Counted from the first letter of the stretch, positions 33,845 to 43,330 are shown. The stretch: 64,000 bases of DNA from CAUZIZ01 sp965218775 (GCA_965218775.1 CBDCLS010000006.1:3097846-3161845); one strand, 5' to 3'. The notes: generated by a model not told the origin, from the sequence alone. Numbers and translations are program-made.

Positions 33845-34792
33845 CTACTTGGGTTGGGAGCTAGACGGACGGACGTGGTGCGCCAGAAACTCGCGAATTG
33901 CAGCGTACGCTTGCTGGTTCTCCTGGAGGCTGAACCCTCCGTGTCCTCCTCCAGCGACAGTATGTAGTGAATTGGGCACGCCTGCGTCGTCCAGCGCCCG
34001 ATGCAGGCGCACGGCGTGGTCGTAGGGCACGATCAGATCGGAATCCCCGTGAATCGTAAGAATCGGAGACAGGTCCTTCCGCACCCAGGTCAGGGGCGAG
34101 ACCCGTTTTGCAATCTCAAGGCGATCGGGCATGGAACCCATCCAGGCCACAGCGTAGGTCTTGGCGTTTTCGCCCGCCAGGAGGTCGCCGACGTCCGTGA
34201 TGCCATACCAGTTGACGACGGCGGCAACCCTCATCTCCTGGTCCAATGGCGTCGCCCGGTTGGGCTTCTCTGGGTCCCTGACGGGACAGCGCCGGTCCAG
34301 GCCGGCGGACGCCGGCAGCATGCCGGTAATGAGGGAGAGGTGTCCACCGGCAGAGCCCCCTGTCAAGACAATTCGATCCGGGTCGAATCCATATTCTTCG
34401 GCGTTCTGGAACACCCAGCTTAGGGCGCAGCGACAATCCTCTACTGCGGCGGGAGCGAGAGCGTTTCGGGCCAAACGATACTCAACATTGACGACTGCCC
34501 AACCCATTTCCAGATACGGCAGCGTTCGCAGGATGCTGCCTTCCTTGGTGCCACCAACCCAGCCTCCTCCGTGGATGTAGACGAGGGTCGAAAGCGGCTG
34601 TTGGACGACTCGGGGAGCCATGACATCCAACTTCGATTCGTAGCCGTCGGCGATGAGATAGGTGATGTTGGGAAAGACCCTGTAGCGTGTTGACACTTCG
34701 ACGCCCCAGGAGGCCGCGTCCGAGCCCTGTCCCCAAATGCCGGGGGTGACAAGGCAAAGCACAAACAAGAGTATCGAAAACCAGGTCTTCAT
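33845..34792 (-). CDS. secreted alpha/beta-hydrolase (esterase/lipase, HGGGW type)
   Basis: This is a 315-residue protein with a signal peptide (FSILLFVLCLVTPGIWG). The oxyanion-hole motif VYIHGGGWVGG, nucleophile elbow LTGGSAGGHLS (Ser), HGDSDLIVPYDHA (Asp) and AGGGHGGFSL (His) make a complete triad of the BD-FAE/hormone-sensitive-lipase-like family. It probably cleaves carboxyl esters such as acetyl or feruloyl groups on polysaccharides, which fits nearby glycosidase-like genes. GGAG lies 5 bases upstream of the ATG. It starts one base after the stop of the upstream gene. Confidence 0.88.
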   Translation of the reverse strand: MKTWFSILLFVLCLVTPGIWGQGSDAASWGVEVSTRYRVFPNITYLIADGYESKLDVMAPRVVQQPLSTLVYIHGGGWVGGTKEGSILRTLPYLEMGWAVVNVEYRLARNALAPAAVEDCRCALSWVFQNAEEYGFDPDRIVLTGGSAGGHLSLITGMLPASAGLDRRCPVRDPEKPNRATPLDQEMRVAAVVNWYGITDVGDLLAGENAKTYAVAWMGSMPDRLEIAKRVSPLTWVRKDLSPILTIHGDSDLIVPYDHAVRLHRALDDAGVPNSLHTVAGGGHGGFSLQENQQAYAAIREFLAHHVRPSSSQPK

Positions 34793-34793
34793 G

Positions 34794-35243
34794 CTAACTC
34801 CTTACTATAGCGGGTCTTCTCAGTCTTCGCTTCTTCTTGCTCCGAAAGCTCTGTAACCCTGCAGGGAGTGGGGAGACCACTTTCTCAGCGGCCAGCGCCT
34901 GTAGGTCGAGTCTCAAGCTATTGGCCAAGGCCAGATATTTCTCCTCCTGAGGCTTCCCGTTGCCGTTCAAAAAGGCGGCCTCGTAGAGATGGCATCTCAG
35001 GAGCTTGAAACAGACTCGCCCGATGAGAATCCGTTCTTGAGGTGTGGGCTCACCGCCCATGGCGGAGAACAGCTCCGATTCCATTGCTTGCCAAATGCGG
35101 GCCAGCCGGGTCCTGCCATCGAGACTGCTGAGGCTAAACTGGGACTGCGCCGCATGAAGCACGGCTCTGACGTTGCCGTGGCCGCTGCCTTTACGACTCG
35201 CCTTCGGACGTTTCTTTCTAACCGCTAACCTTACTCTGGACAC
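34794..35243 (-). CDS. hypothetical protein, phage-like context
   Basis: This is a 149-residue basic protein starting at GTG. The N-terminus is Lys/Arg-rich (RVRLAVRKKRPKASRKGSGH), the middle helical (GRTRLARIWQAMESELFSAM, ERILIGRVCFKLLRCHLYEA), and the end very basic (RSKKKRRLRRPAIVRS). It ends one base before the esterase gene and lies downstream of the HGG-motif protein at 35467. The arrangement with that gene and a terminase remnant suggests a small terminase or other packaging protein, but no family was recognised. The stretch 35244-35466 holds only a short repeat (35293-35334). Confidence 0.5.
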   Translation of the reverse strand: MSRVRLAVRKKRPKASRKGSGHGNVRAVLHAAQSQFSLSSLDGRTRLARIWQAMESELFSAMGGEPTPQERILIGRVCFKLLRCHLYEAAFLNGNGKPQEEKYLALANSLRLDLQALAAEKVVSPLPAGLQSFRSKKKRRLRRPAIVRS

Positions 35244-35292
35244 TGTTCCTGCCCCTCTTTCTATGAGAATCGACTCCTAGAGGGCTCGCGGT

Positions 35293-35334
35293 CAGATCCA
35301 AGATCGCTGCCGTCGAGCCCTGGAAGCCGTTGCG
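35293..35334 (+). repeat. short dispersed repeat, copy 1
   Basis: The sequence TCCAAGATCGCTGCCGTCGA followed by GCCCTGGAAGCCGTTGC recurs with a few changes at 38592-38637. The copies flank the IS1634-like element on either side. They may be ends of a duplicated phage-derived segment. Confidence 0.5.
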
Positions 35335-35466
35335 TGCACGGTATGTCTTCGGGAGCGTTTGGTACGCCGGCCAATACGCCGCACATTACAGACGCTGCCA
35401 GCGTGGGGGCTCGCCCGACCCATACTGGCAAACGCTACCCCATGCACTCGCCGTTACCCCGTGCAC

Positions 35467-36003
35467 TCAGGAATCGGGCAGTAGCTTACCAACCTCCTCG
35501 CCTATAGCATTTCGGATTGCTTGGTCCTTCACATGTTTTCGAATGATATGCACCAGACTTGCCGTAAGAACACTGACCTCCTCCGCCGAGATCATCTGCC
35601 CAGACAGCACTTGATGCCTAACCACTACGCCTACAAGTCGGGCCCGACGGTCCATCCAATGGCCTATTTCTGTCCAGACACTACTAGCCCGATCCGGTCC
35701 TTGCTCTTCTCCGAGTCGCTCGAGCAGATCAATCACTCGAGCATCGCCCAGGGCAATCTCTGATCGAAGGTCAAGTAAATTGGCATCTGAACAGGCTTCC
35801 TCGTAGATTCGCAGCAGATGTCGCGGCAGTGCCTTCGAGCGTCGACCATGTTTGAAGTTGGGATGGTTTGAACCTCGCAAGGAAGCCCCACCGTGCATGC
35901 GGCAACGGTTTCTTCCCAGCACTGGAGAATTCTGACATGAAAGGCCCTTACGCGTTTTCGCGCCGCACGCCCGATTGTCGCTCTTTTTTCCGTCTTGAGA
36001 CAT
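35467..36003 (-). CDS. HGG-motif phage protein (small terminase-like)
   Basis: This is a 178-residue protein. It opens with a Cys/His cluster, ACGAKTRKGLSCQN, then GRNRCRMHGGASLRGSNHPN, characteristic of a phage/prophage family ('CGA.T..G..C......G..RC..HGG'). The C-terminal part is helical (LLRIYEEACSDANLLDLRSE, ISAEEVSVLTASLVHIIRKH). The four Cys/His residues probably bind zinc. It often occurs next to terminase genes. ATG 36003 is chosen because the conserved motif begins shortly after; a start at 36057 would add 18 unconserved residues. Confidence 0.65.
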   Translation of the reverse strand: MSQDGKKSDNRACGAKTRKGLSCQNSPVLGRNRCRMHGGASLRGSNHPNFKHGRRSKALPRHLLRIYEEACSDANLLDLRSEIALGDARVIDLLERLGEEQGPDRASSVWTEIGHWMDRRARLVGVVVRHQVLSGQMISAEEVSVLTASLVHIIRKHVKDQAIRNAIGEEVGKLLPDS

Positions 36004-36150
36004 TCGTCTCTCCTTTGGCTCTCGCCCGGAGCAAGCAGGCCTCCCGGGCTCGTACAACTTGGGTACGCCTGTTTCTCATGGCGGAGATAGCCTTTTCTTA
36101 CTTTGAGGGCAACTAGGCGGGAACCTAGTGAGCTTCAAATCAGGTTTAGT

Positions 36151-38342
36151 CCGAAGTTCCCTGAGACTTTAGCAGATAACTGACTGACTCTACAGGAGAT
36201 AAAGGTAGTTTTGGACTGGATTGTGTAGGCATGTAATTGTGGCTTATATTTCAATAGTGTGCTTGACTTTAAAGGATTATATAGGGTATAGTGGTAATCA
36301 TGTACATCACCTCCGTCCCCAACCGCGGCTCTCCCCCCGCCATCCTGCTGCGCGAGAGCTACCGCCAAGGCGGTCAGGTTAAGACCCGCACCCTTGCCAA
36401 TCTCTCCAAGTTGCCCGCCGAAGCGATCGCCCTGCTGCGCCGCAGCCTTAAGGGGGAAACCCTGCTGGCCCCGGAGGACGCCTTCGAGGCCATCGCCTCC
36501 TTCCAGCAGGGACACGTCCAAGCCGTGCTCACGGCCATGCGCCGACTCGGCCTCCCCCAACTGCTGGCCTCGCGGCCCTCGCGTCAACGCCAGTTGGTCT
36601 TGGCCCTGGTGGCGGCGCGCATCCTGGAACCAGCCAGTAAGCTGGCGACCACGCGCTGGTGGCAGGTCACCACCCTGCCCTCGGAGCTGGGAGTGGAGGA
36701 GGCCGACCAGGAGGACCTGTATGCGGCGCTGGACTGGTTAGGGCAACGCCAGGCGCCGATCGAGAAAAAGCTGGCCGCTCGACACCTCCGTGAGGACGGC
36801 CTGGCGCTGTACGATCTGACCTCCACCTACTTCGAGGGCACCACCTGTTCGCTGGCCAGCCTCGGGTACAATCGGGACGGAAAGCGCGGCAAGCTCCAGA
36901 TCAACTACGGGTTGCTGACCAACCGCCGCGGGATTCCCGTCTCGGTCTCGGTCTTCGAGGGCAAGACCGGGGACCCGAAAACCCTGCTGCCGGAGGTGGA
37001 CAAGCTCCGACAGCAGTTCGGGATCGAGCGGCTGGCCCTGGTGGGGGACCGGGGGATGATCACCCACAAACAGATCGATGCCCTGCGCCCGATCGACGGC
37101 ATCGACTGGATCAGCGCGCTCCGCTCGGAGACCATCCGCAAGCTAGTGGAGGGCGGGGCGATCCAAAGGGGACTCTTCGATGAGCGCAACCTGTTCGAGC
37201 TCTCCCATCCGGACCTCCCCGGCGAACGACTCGTCGCCTGTCGGAATCCGGAGCTCGCCCAAAGACGGGCGCGCCACCGCAGCAGCCTGCTGGAGGCCAC
37301 CACCCGGGAGCTGGAGAAGGTGCGCCGGATGGTCACCGCAGGGCGTCTGCAGGGGCAGGAGCAGATCGGCAAGCGCGTGCGCCAGGTGCTCGGTCAGTAC
37401 CGGCTGGGCCAACACTATCGGCTGCAGATACGGGAGGACGGTTTCGAGTCTCGAGCCGATGAAGAGGCGATCGCCGCCGAGCTGGCCCAAGCGGCGAGCA
37501 AGAGCCCAGAGTTGGCGCAAAGACGACAGCAGCACTACGCCCGTCATCGCCAGGCGATCGACCAACAGCTAGAGCACCTCCGCCAGCGGATCCAGCGGGG
37601 GCGTCTGTACGGCAAGGAGCACATCGGGGTTCGGGTGGGAAAGGTGCTCAACAAGTACAAAGTCGGCAAGCACTTCCAACTGCACATCGAGGAGGATCGA
37701 TTCGACTTCGAGATCGACCCGGAGAAGGTCCAAGCCGAAGCGGCCCTCGACGGTCTCTACGTGGTGCGCACGAGCCTGCCCCAAGAGACGCTCGACGCCG
37801 CCCAGACGGTCCTCAGCTACAAACTCCTGGGCAGCGTGGAGCGGGCCTTTCGCTCCTTCAAGACGATGGACCTCAACGTCCGACCCATCCACCACCGCCT
37901 GGCCCGCCGGGTCCGGGCCCACATCTTTTTGTGTCTGCTCGCCTACTACGTCCTCTGGCACATGCTCGAGGCATGGCGTCCGCTGCTCTTCGCCGACGAG
38001 GATCTGGAAGCGAAGAGGACGCGCGACCCGGTGGCGCCGGCCCGCCGTTCCCAGCAAGCGCTCCGTAAGGTGCACTCCAGAACCCTTGAGGATGGCACCG
38101 AGGTGCACAGCTTTCAGACGCTTCTGAAGTTCTTGAGCAGCATCACCCGCAACCTGTGCCGGGTCCGCAGCGCAGCCCCTGAGGCCACCACCTTCGAGAT
38201 CCTCACCACACCCAGCGCCAAGCAGCAACGCGCCTTTGATCTTCTGGAGACCATTCGAGTGTAGGCAGACCGCTGCAGCCCCTATTGCACGTATCCCTTT
38301 GAAATCATGGTACTTTTCTGCTCCCAACAGAAAGGAACTTCA
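36151..38342 (+). mobile_element. IS1634-like insertion sequence
   Basis: The 2192-bp element carries a single large transposase. The proposed ends are CCGAAGTTCC (36151-36160) and GGAACTTCAG (38333-38342), imperfect inverted repeats. They are flanked by GTTTAGT at 36144-36150 and 38343-38349, read as a 7-bp target duplication. The ends are inferred from these matches alone. Confidence 0.7.
36300..38264 (+). CDS. IS1634-family (IS4 superfamily) transposase
   Basis: This is a 654-residue transposase. The start YITSVPNRGSPPAILLRESY is characteristic of the family, followed by RTLANLSKLP. DDE region landmarks are LALYDLTSTYFEGTTC (first Asp), RLALVGDRGMITHKQID (second Asp) and, near the end, YKLLGSVERAFRSFKTMDLN (Glu) with RRVRAHIFLCLLAYYVLWHM. 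A coiled-coil-rich insertion (roughly residues 330-450) contains two similar 'Q..GR..G.E.IG.RV..VL..Y..G.HF' units, so the insertion itself is an internal repeat. The frame is intact. A GTG at 36291 is an alternative start. Confidence 0.88.
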   Translation: MYITSVPNRGSPPAILLRESYRQGGQVKTRTLANLSKLPAEAIALLRRSLKGETLLAPEDAFEAIASFQQGHVQAVLTAMRRLGLPQLLASRPSRQRQLVLALVAARILEPASKLATTRWWQVTTLPSELGVEEADQEDLYAALDWLGQRQAPIEKKLAARHLREDGLALYDLTSTYFEGTTCSLASLGYNRDGKRGKLQINYGLLTNRRGIPVSVSVFEGKTGDPKTLLPEVDKLRQQFGIERLALVGDRGMITHKQIDALRPIDGIDWISALRSETIRKLVEGGAIQRGLFDERNLFELSHPDLPGERLVACRNPELAQRRARHRSSLLEATTRELEKVRRMVTAGRLQGQEQIGKRVRQVLGQYRLGQHYRLQIREDGFESRADEEAIAAELAQAASKSPELAQRRQQHYARHRQAIDQQLEHLRQRIQRGRLYGKEHIGVRVGKVLNKYKVGKHFQLHIEEDRFDFEIDPEKVQAEAALDGLYVVRTSLPQETLDAAQTVLSYKLLGSVERAFRSFKTMDLNVRPIHHRLARRVRAHIFLCLLAYYVLWHMLEAWRPLLFADEDLEAKRTRDPVAPARRSQQALRKVHSRTLEDGTEVHSFQTLLKFLSSITRNLCRVRSAAPEATTFEILTTPSAKQQRAFDLLETIRV

Positions 38343-39535
38343 GTTTAGTATTCTTCGCCCGCTCAGTGGAACCCTCCACAAGGAAGAGTGTTCGGAGTAA
38401 GCGTGGCAACATGCTGGCGCAGGAAGACCTCGACGACGTCCGCCTCTTGGCCATCATCATCTGCGCGGCAGATAGGTTTTCGAATTCTGTGCGACGACTC
38501 TTTCGTGGAATCGGAATTGCCGGCAGACGTAAGCGCATCCTGGTCTCGATCAGGGCGACGAGTCCTCGCTCTCCGGCCCGGGCGACTTGGTCAAGTCCAA
38601 GATCGCTGACCCGTCGAGAGCCCTGGAAGCCGTTGCCTGTTTGTCGCCTGTTCACAATGTCAGCCAATGTGAGTCGATCGATCATCTTCTGGGTTAAAAA
38701 TCCGGGAATTGCGTGTGTTTGTGAGCCATTGTCAGCCAAGTGACAAGGCGCTCTTCAGATTTAGGATCTGGTGGGTGAGAGCCCGTGGGGGAGCGGGAGA
38801 ACATCATCCCCGCTCGGTGGTACGCGTACCACTGAGGTACTCCGTTGTTCAGGTGTTCTTCTTCATCGCTCCGGCGCCCTTCCCGCCAACATTCGGGCGA
38901 CGGTTTGATGTAACCAAAACTCCACTTGACTACAAAAATGAGGGGGCTTCCCGGTGGGGTGCGTTTCCTAAGTAGGTGTGAGGTGCACCGTGGCTGGAGG
39001 TTGCAGGCAGACGTGCAACCCTTATCTGTATAGAAACACGTTAGTTAAGATGGAGGGTTGCAGTGTTGCAGCCGAACTAGAGGGATAAAGCATCCCTTAC
39101 GAAAAAGGTTCCGGAACCCCAGGCCAACACTCCCGATCTCGATGTACTCTATTCCTGTTTCGTCTGCCGCCACAAGCAACTTGCTATTCCGGGACCAACG
39201 TGGGAGTGGCTCAAGTGTCACCCACCGCCGGTTCCAATCACTGTGTCAGTTTTTGTGTCACTTTGGTCGTCGTATTTGGACTATCTCAACCGGACTCCAT
39301 GAGGAACAGACAACAGGTGACCCCTTTCTGTGATTGGGAGCGGCCCCATTCTTGTGCCAGATTTGTGCCAACTTTCAGTAGAAACTATAGAATCTGACCA
39401 GGTTTGACAGAAATATATGACGAAAGCCAAGCTAGGCTAAGTTGATGAAAAGTCTGTATTTGCTTCAGAAAACAAGGGTTAAAGGTGAACCTCTCTGTTG
39501 GCCGGTGGATGGCGGCTACACCGGGAGATAGGCGG
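38343..39535. other. 1.2-kb region without convincing genes
   Basis: Long frames here have no family features. It holds the second copy of a short repeat (38592-38637), a hairpin-forming stretch near 38790-38820, and TGTGTCA/TGTGCCA direct repeats near 39240-39370. A possible minus-strand remnant lies at 39045-39245 (TLEPLPRWSRNSKLLVAADE, TGIEYIEIGSVGLGFRNLF), perhaps from a propeller protein. Confidence 0.5.
38592..38637 (+). repeat. short dispersed repeat, copy 2
   Basis: This near-copy of 35293-35334 contains CCAAGATCGCTGACCCGTCG and GAGCCCTGGAAGCCGTTGC. See copy 1. Confidence 0.5.
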
Positions 39536-39641
39536 GCGTAGCGGTGGGCTCCAGGCCGCCGTCCCGAGCCAAAGGCTCGGAAGAATGGGACTTCGGCCTG
39601 GAGCCCAAAGCTACGTTCGCCAATGAAGTTTCAGCCTAGGT
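39536..39641. repeat. dispersed palindromic repeat, copy B
   Basis: This is the reverse-complement counterpart of 7111-7213. It runs into the stop codon of the DapA-family gene at 39636, so it may form the transcription terminator of that gene. Complementary blocks include GGCTCCAGGCC and GGCCTGGAGCC. Confidence 0.75.
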
Positions 39642-40550
39642 CCCGCTTTCGAAATACCCTTCATTCTCGATCTGGCTGGCTGCCCACTTCTTGTCTTCCG
39701 CAGATAGCGGTCTTAACGGTGGGCGAGGATCGCTGGATCTGAGGAATCCGAAGCACCCGATCAGCGCCTTGTCGACTGCCACGTCGGTGTACCCCCTGCG
39801 ACTGAGTGGCCAATAAAGCGTGTCCATGAATCGCTGGAGCTCCTGATCCATGGCCTCAGCCTTTTCCCAGTCCTGAGTTTCGCAGGCCCGGAACCAGCGC
39901 AGCACGAATTCTGGTGCCAGGCTCGTCATCAGCGAGAAGGCACCGTAGCCTCCAAGCTTCATCGAGCGAACCATCCAGTCGTCCAGGGTGAGATGCCGAA
40001 GTGAGGATGCGTGCTGCTGAAGACCCTCCCAGGATTGCTGGTCCATATTGCCCTGCTTGGTTCCCCAGAAGTTGGGAATGTCGATCAGGGAGGCGTAATC
40101 CTCTGGCTGGAAGCGGACACCGGGGGCATAGTCCGTGTTGTAGTGCACGACGCCCATGGCTGGACACGATTCGGCGATCGTCCGGAGAGCCGCAGTCCTT
40201 TCGCCCGGACTTAGAGGGATAAAGTAGGGGGGGATGGCAAGCGCGCAATCGATCCCAGCATCGCTGAGCCATTGAACCGTTTCCACGGCTTCTCCCAATC
40301 GCGGCGTCGCACAACCCACTATTTTGAGAACTTCCGGGCCGGCTTCCTCCACAAAGGCCCCGACCGCTTGCCGGTATTCCTCCGGGGACACGTTGAACAG
40401 CTCCCCACTCGTCCCCAACAGATAGATCGCTTTGAACCCTTTCTCCAGGTAGGATCTGATGTTCTGCCGCAGGGCATCTTCATCTATTTGATCTTGGTCG
40501 GTGAAGACCATCGGTAGATTGGCGATCGTTCCTCGAAGTTGATCTTTCAT
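39636..40550 (-). CDS. dihydrodipicolinate synthase family (DapA-like) aldolase
   Basis: This is a 304-residue TIM-barrel class I aldolase. YLLGTSGELFN (residues 43-53) is the GTxGE motif, Tyr137 in VVHYNTDY is the proton relay, and Lys165 in FWGTKQGN is the Schiff-base lysine. The family includes DHDPS, N-acetylneuraminate lyase and KDG aldolases. The family GxxGE appears here as GTSGE, compatible with several substrates. ATG 40550 has AAGGGGG just upstream; a longer frame beginning at 40619 lacks family residues. A sialic-acid or sugar-acid aldolase is possible given carbohydrate-active neighbours, but the substrate is not settled. Confidence 0.85.
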   Translation of the reverse strand: MKDQLRGTIANLPMVFTDQDQIDEDALRQNIRSYLEKGFKAIYLLGTSGELFNVSPEEYRQAVGAFVEEAGPEVLKIVGCATPRLGEAVETVQWLSDAGIDCALAIPPYFIPLSPGERTAALRTIAESCPAMGVVHYNTDYAPGVRFQPEDYASLIDIPNFWGTKQGNMDQQSWEGLQQHASSLRHLTLDDWMVRSMKLGGYGAFSLMTSLAPEFVLRWFRACETQDWEKAEAMDQELQRFMDTLYWPLSRRGYTDVAVDKALIGCFGFLRSSDPRPPLRPLSAEDKKWAASQIENEGYFESGT

Positions 40551-40711
40551 GGGCCCCCTTAAGTTGATTATGAAGGCACAAGAGTTTCCCAGAGCGTCTT
40601 GGAATCTGTCAACTCTCAAGACAGGCTAATCTTACTTGTAATATAATTGGTCCCGTGAGCCTCGCAGACCTGGAGTTTTCGCTTCATCGAAGTCAGCCAA
40701 GGAGGTGCGAC

Positions 40712-42364
40712 ATGTCTGGAATTGTCGTGCAGTTAGTTCTAGTTGCTGCAGTCTTTGTTTCTTTCTGGCCGACCCCGGATCTACTGGGGAAGGATAAGAA
40801 CAAGGGAAAGAAAACCGAGGCGCTGAAGCAGGAAGAGTACGAAGACTACTACAAGAAGTGGTTGAAGGAAGACATCGTCTACATCATTACCGACGAGGAG
40901 ATAGAGGTTTTCGACAAGCTCACAACTGCGGACGAGAAGGAGCAGTTCATCGAACAATTCTGGCATCGGCGGGATCCCGATCTGCGTACGCCTTCCAACG
41001 AGTACAAAGAAGAACATTATCGACGCATCGCCTATGCCAATGAGCGATTTCCGAGTGGTTTACCCGGTTGGAGGACCGATCGAGGACGCACCTACATCAT
41101 CCATGGGCCGCCGACCCAGGTGACCTCCCGAGCCGGAGGTGGTTTTTACGAACGCCCCATGCACGAAGGTGGGGGAGTGACATCTACCTATCCGTTTGAG
41201 GTCTGGCGCTATCGATACATTGAAGGAATCGGAGAGGAAGTCGAACTGGAGTTCGTGGACGCGTCCATGACCGGCGAGTACCGTCTGGCCTTGAATTCTG
41301 AGGAAAAAGACGCGCTTCTCTATCTGCCTGGCGCAGGCCTGACCCTGGCCGAGGAGATGGGCCTCCTGGAGAAGAAGGACCGTCCGTTTTTTTCACCAGG
41401 CAGGCAACGCAACTATCCCTACATGGCAACACGCCAGAAGGATGATCCGTTCGATCGCTTCGAACTCTATACCAAGATCAAGGCCCCCAAGGCGATCAGA
41501 TACAACGATTTGAAGGAATTGGTCAATGTATCGGTTGGCTACGAGACTCTGCCCCTCCAAGTTCGGCAGGATTTTTTCAAGCTAAACGATGATGCTGTTC
41601 TAGTTCCTGTCACTGTTGAGTTTGACAACAAAGAACTCAGCTTCGAGCCCGAGAAAGGACAGCAGGTAGCCAAATTGGCGGTCTACGGGATCGTAACCAG
41701 CATCACAAAGCGTGTGGTCGACGAATTCGATGACGATGTCTACCAGTCGTTTTCCTCCGAGATCTTCCAGGCCCAATTGCTGAAGAGGTCGACCTACCAG
41801 AAGATTCTGACTCTTAATCGGAAGATGCGTTACCGCATGGACCTGGTGGTAAAGGATATTCGAAGCGGGCGTGTTGGAGTGGTTCGCACGGCTATTGCCG
41901 CCCCCGCCTACGGCGGGGATCAACTGAAAGCGAGCTCCCTGATTCTGTCCGAGGCTCTCTGGATATTGGATGAAGCCCCCGACAAGGACATGTTCGTTCT
42001 TGGCGATGTGCACGTTCGACCCAGCATTCTCAAGAGCTTTTCTCCTACGAAACCGCTGGGAGTCTATCTTCAGGTCTACAATGCCGCTTTCGATCAGGCC
42101 AGCTTGAAGCCCTTGCTCAAGGCTCGCTACAAAGTATCCCGCGACGAGGAGACCGTCATTGACTTGACCGATGAAACAGGGGAGGCGATCCAGTTCTCCT
42201 CCGGTCACAGGGTGGTTCTGATTGCCAACCTTCCCATCAATGACCTGAAGCCAGGGAAGTATTCGCTCGAGGTCGAGGTTCACGATCGAATCAAGGATCA
42301 AAAAATCACAACAAGGGACAAGTTCCAGGTGGCGCAACCGCTGCAGGTAGCTGCTAGCAAGTAG
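40712..42364 (+). CDS. GWxTD domain-containing protein
   Basis: This is a 550-residue protein with a short hydrophobic N-terminus (GIVVQLVLVAAVFVSFWP), suggesting export. A Lys-rich linker follows, then the domain core DIVYIITDEEIEVFDKLTTA, EKEQFIEQFWHRRDPD, and the hallmark LPGWRTDRGRTYIIHGPP at about residues 117-134. The GWxTD family is abundant in Acidobacteria and has no established biochemistry. AAGGAGG lies 6 bases upstream of the ATG. The C-terminal half is beta-rich (GVYLQVYNAAFDQASLKPLL). It is divergent from the DapA-like gene and precedes the PhyH gene on the same strand. Confidence 0.88.
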   Translation: MSGIVVQLVLVAAVFVSFWPTPDLLGKDKNKGKKTEALKQEEYEDYYKKWLKEDIVYIITDEEIEVFDKLTTADEKEQFIEQFWHRRDPDLRTPSNEYKEEHYRRIAYANERFPSGLPGWRTDRGRTYIIHGPPTQVTSRAGGGFYERPMHEGGGVTSTYPFEVWRYRYIEGIGEEVELEFVDASMTGEYRLALNSEEKDALLYLPGAGLTLAEEMGLLEKKDRPFFSPGRQRNYPYMATRQKDDPFDRFELYTKIKAPKAIRYNDLKELVNVSVGYETLPLQVRQDFFKLNDDAVLVPVTVEFDNKELSFEPEKGQQVAKLAVYGIVTSITKRVVDEFDDDVYQSFSSEIFQAQLLKRSTYQKILTLNRKMRYRMDLVVKDIRSGRVGVVRTAIAAPAYGGDQLKASSLILSEALWILDEAPDKDMFVLGDVHVRPSILKSFSPTKPLGVYLQVYNAAFDQASLKPLLKARYKVSRDEETVIDLTDETGEAIQFSSGHRVVLIANLPINDLKPGKYSLEVEVHDRIKDQKITTRDKFQVAQPLQVAASK

Positions 42365-42457
42365 AAAGCGCATTCAGAGCCAGAGCCAGAGTCCCGCGAG
42401 TTTGCTGCGAAGAACGGCTTGCCCAAGCGTGGTCTTTGCGCTGAAGGAGATCAAGGT

Positions 42458-43330
42458 ATGGATACCTCGTTCACCAACACTCAAGAAAACGTTGCACAGG
42501 CGCGAACTCCAGACACCGACTGGTCGAGCCTCTCCAGGGCGGAGCGAATTCGATCGATTGAGCTGGAAGGCTATGTATTGATACCGAACCTTCTATCTCC
42601 AGAATTGCTTGAGAAGATCCGGGAGGAGATGGCGAGGTTGCCGACCACCGCGGTGGACTACAGCGAGCACCAGCGAGGTTGTGTCAACGTCCAGTGGACC
42701 GATTCTCCGAGCGCGATTGGCGTGATCGCGCTGCCCGAGATGATCGACTTTCTCAATGGTCTGTTCGGAGACGATCTGATTTGCACCTCCTGTCAATACG
42801 CGCTCTCTGAACCCGGCCATCCAGGGATAGCGATTCACACCGACTCCCAGCCCTACGGTTCCAATATTTTTGGCGTGCAGGCCAGTTCCCCCTGTCTGGT
42901 TCGAGTGTTGTACTATCTGAATGATCTGACGGCCGAGTGCTCGCCTTTCAAGGTAATTCCCCGATCCCATCTCTCGCTGCATCGCGACGCCAATCCCTAT
43001 CAGCGGTATCTATCCCATGACGAGGAGGTCATGGTGACGTGCAAGGCCGGATCGGCTGTCATAATCAATCAGAAGGTCTTTCACGGTAACTATCCGAACT
43101 ACAGTGACCGGCCCCGGCAGATGCTTGCCGTCGCCTATCGACCGACATGGGCTAGCCCTATTGGTGAAGTCGAAGACTACGACCCCGCCAAGGTTGAGAA
43201 GCTTCCCGCACAGGTTCGTCGGTTCTATGGCAGCTTGAACTCCCGCAGTATCGAGTACGATCTCCCCAATCGGCCCGACAACATGCCCAGGGAGGCTGCC
43301 GGAATAAACCCGTCGAGGTGGCAGGGTTAG
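42458..43330 (+). CDS. phytanoyl-CoA dioxygenase (PhyH) family protein
   Basis: This is a 290-residue Fe(II)/2-oxoglutarate-dependent oxygenase. The facial triad is His127/Asp129 in AIHTDSQP and His209 in KVFHGNYPN. Arg218 or Arg220 (SDRPR) would bind 2-oxoglutarate. 'VIPRSHL' (about residue 167) is the family's 'PGSH' block. It hydroxylates an unknown small molecule. ATG 42458 has AAGGAG 8 bases upstream. An earlier in-frame start lies in the previous intergenic region without family similarity. The gene follows the GWxTD gene by 93 bases. Confidence 0.85.
   Translation: MDTSFTNTQENVAQARTPDTDWSSLSRAERIRSIELEGYVLIPNLLSPELLEKIREEMARLPTTAVDYSEHQRGCVNVQWTDSPSAIGVIALPEMIDFLNGLFGDDLICTSCQYALSEPGHPGIAIHTDSQPYGSNIFGVQASSPCLVRVLYYLNDLTAECSPFKVIPRSHLSLHRDANPYQRYLSHDEEVMVTCKAGSAVIINQKVFHGNYPNYSDRPRQMLAVAYRPTWASPIGEVEDYDPAKVEKLPAQVRRFYGSLNSRSIEYDLPNRPDNMPREAAGINPSRWQG

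Noticed and set aside
38305..38739. 144-codon minus-strand frame after the IS1634-like element
   Set aside because: It crosses the proposed IS end and its sequence has no family-like blocks; no Shine-Dalgarno.
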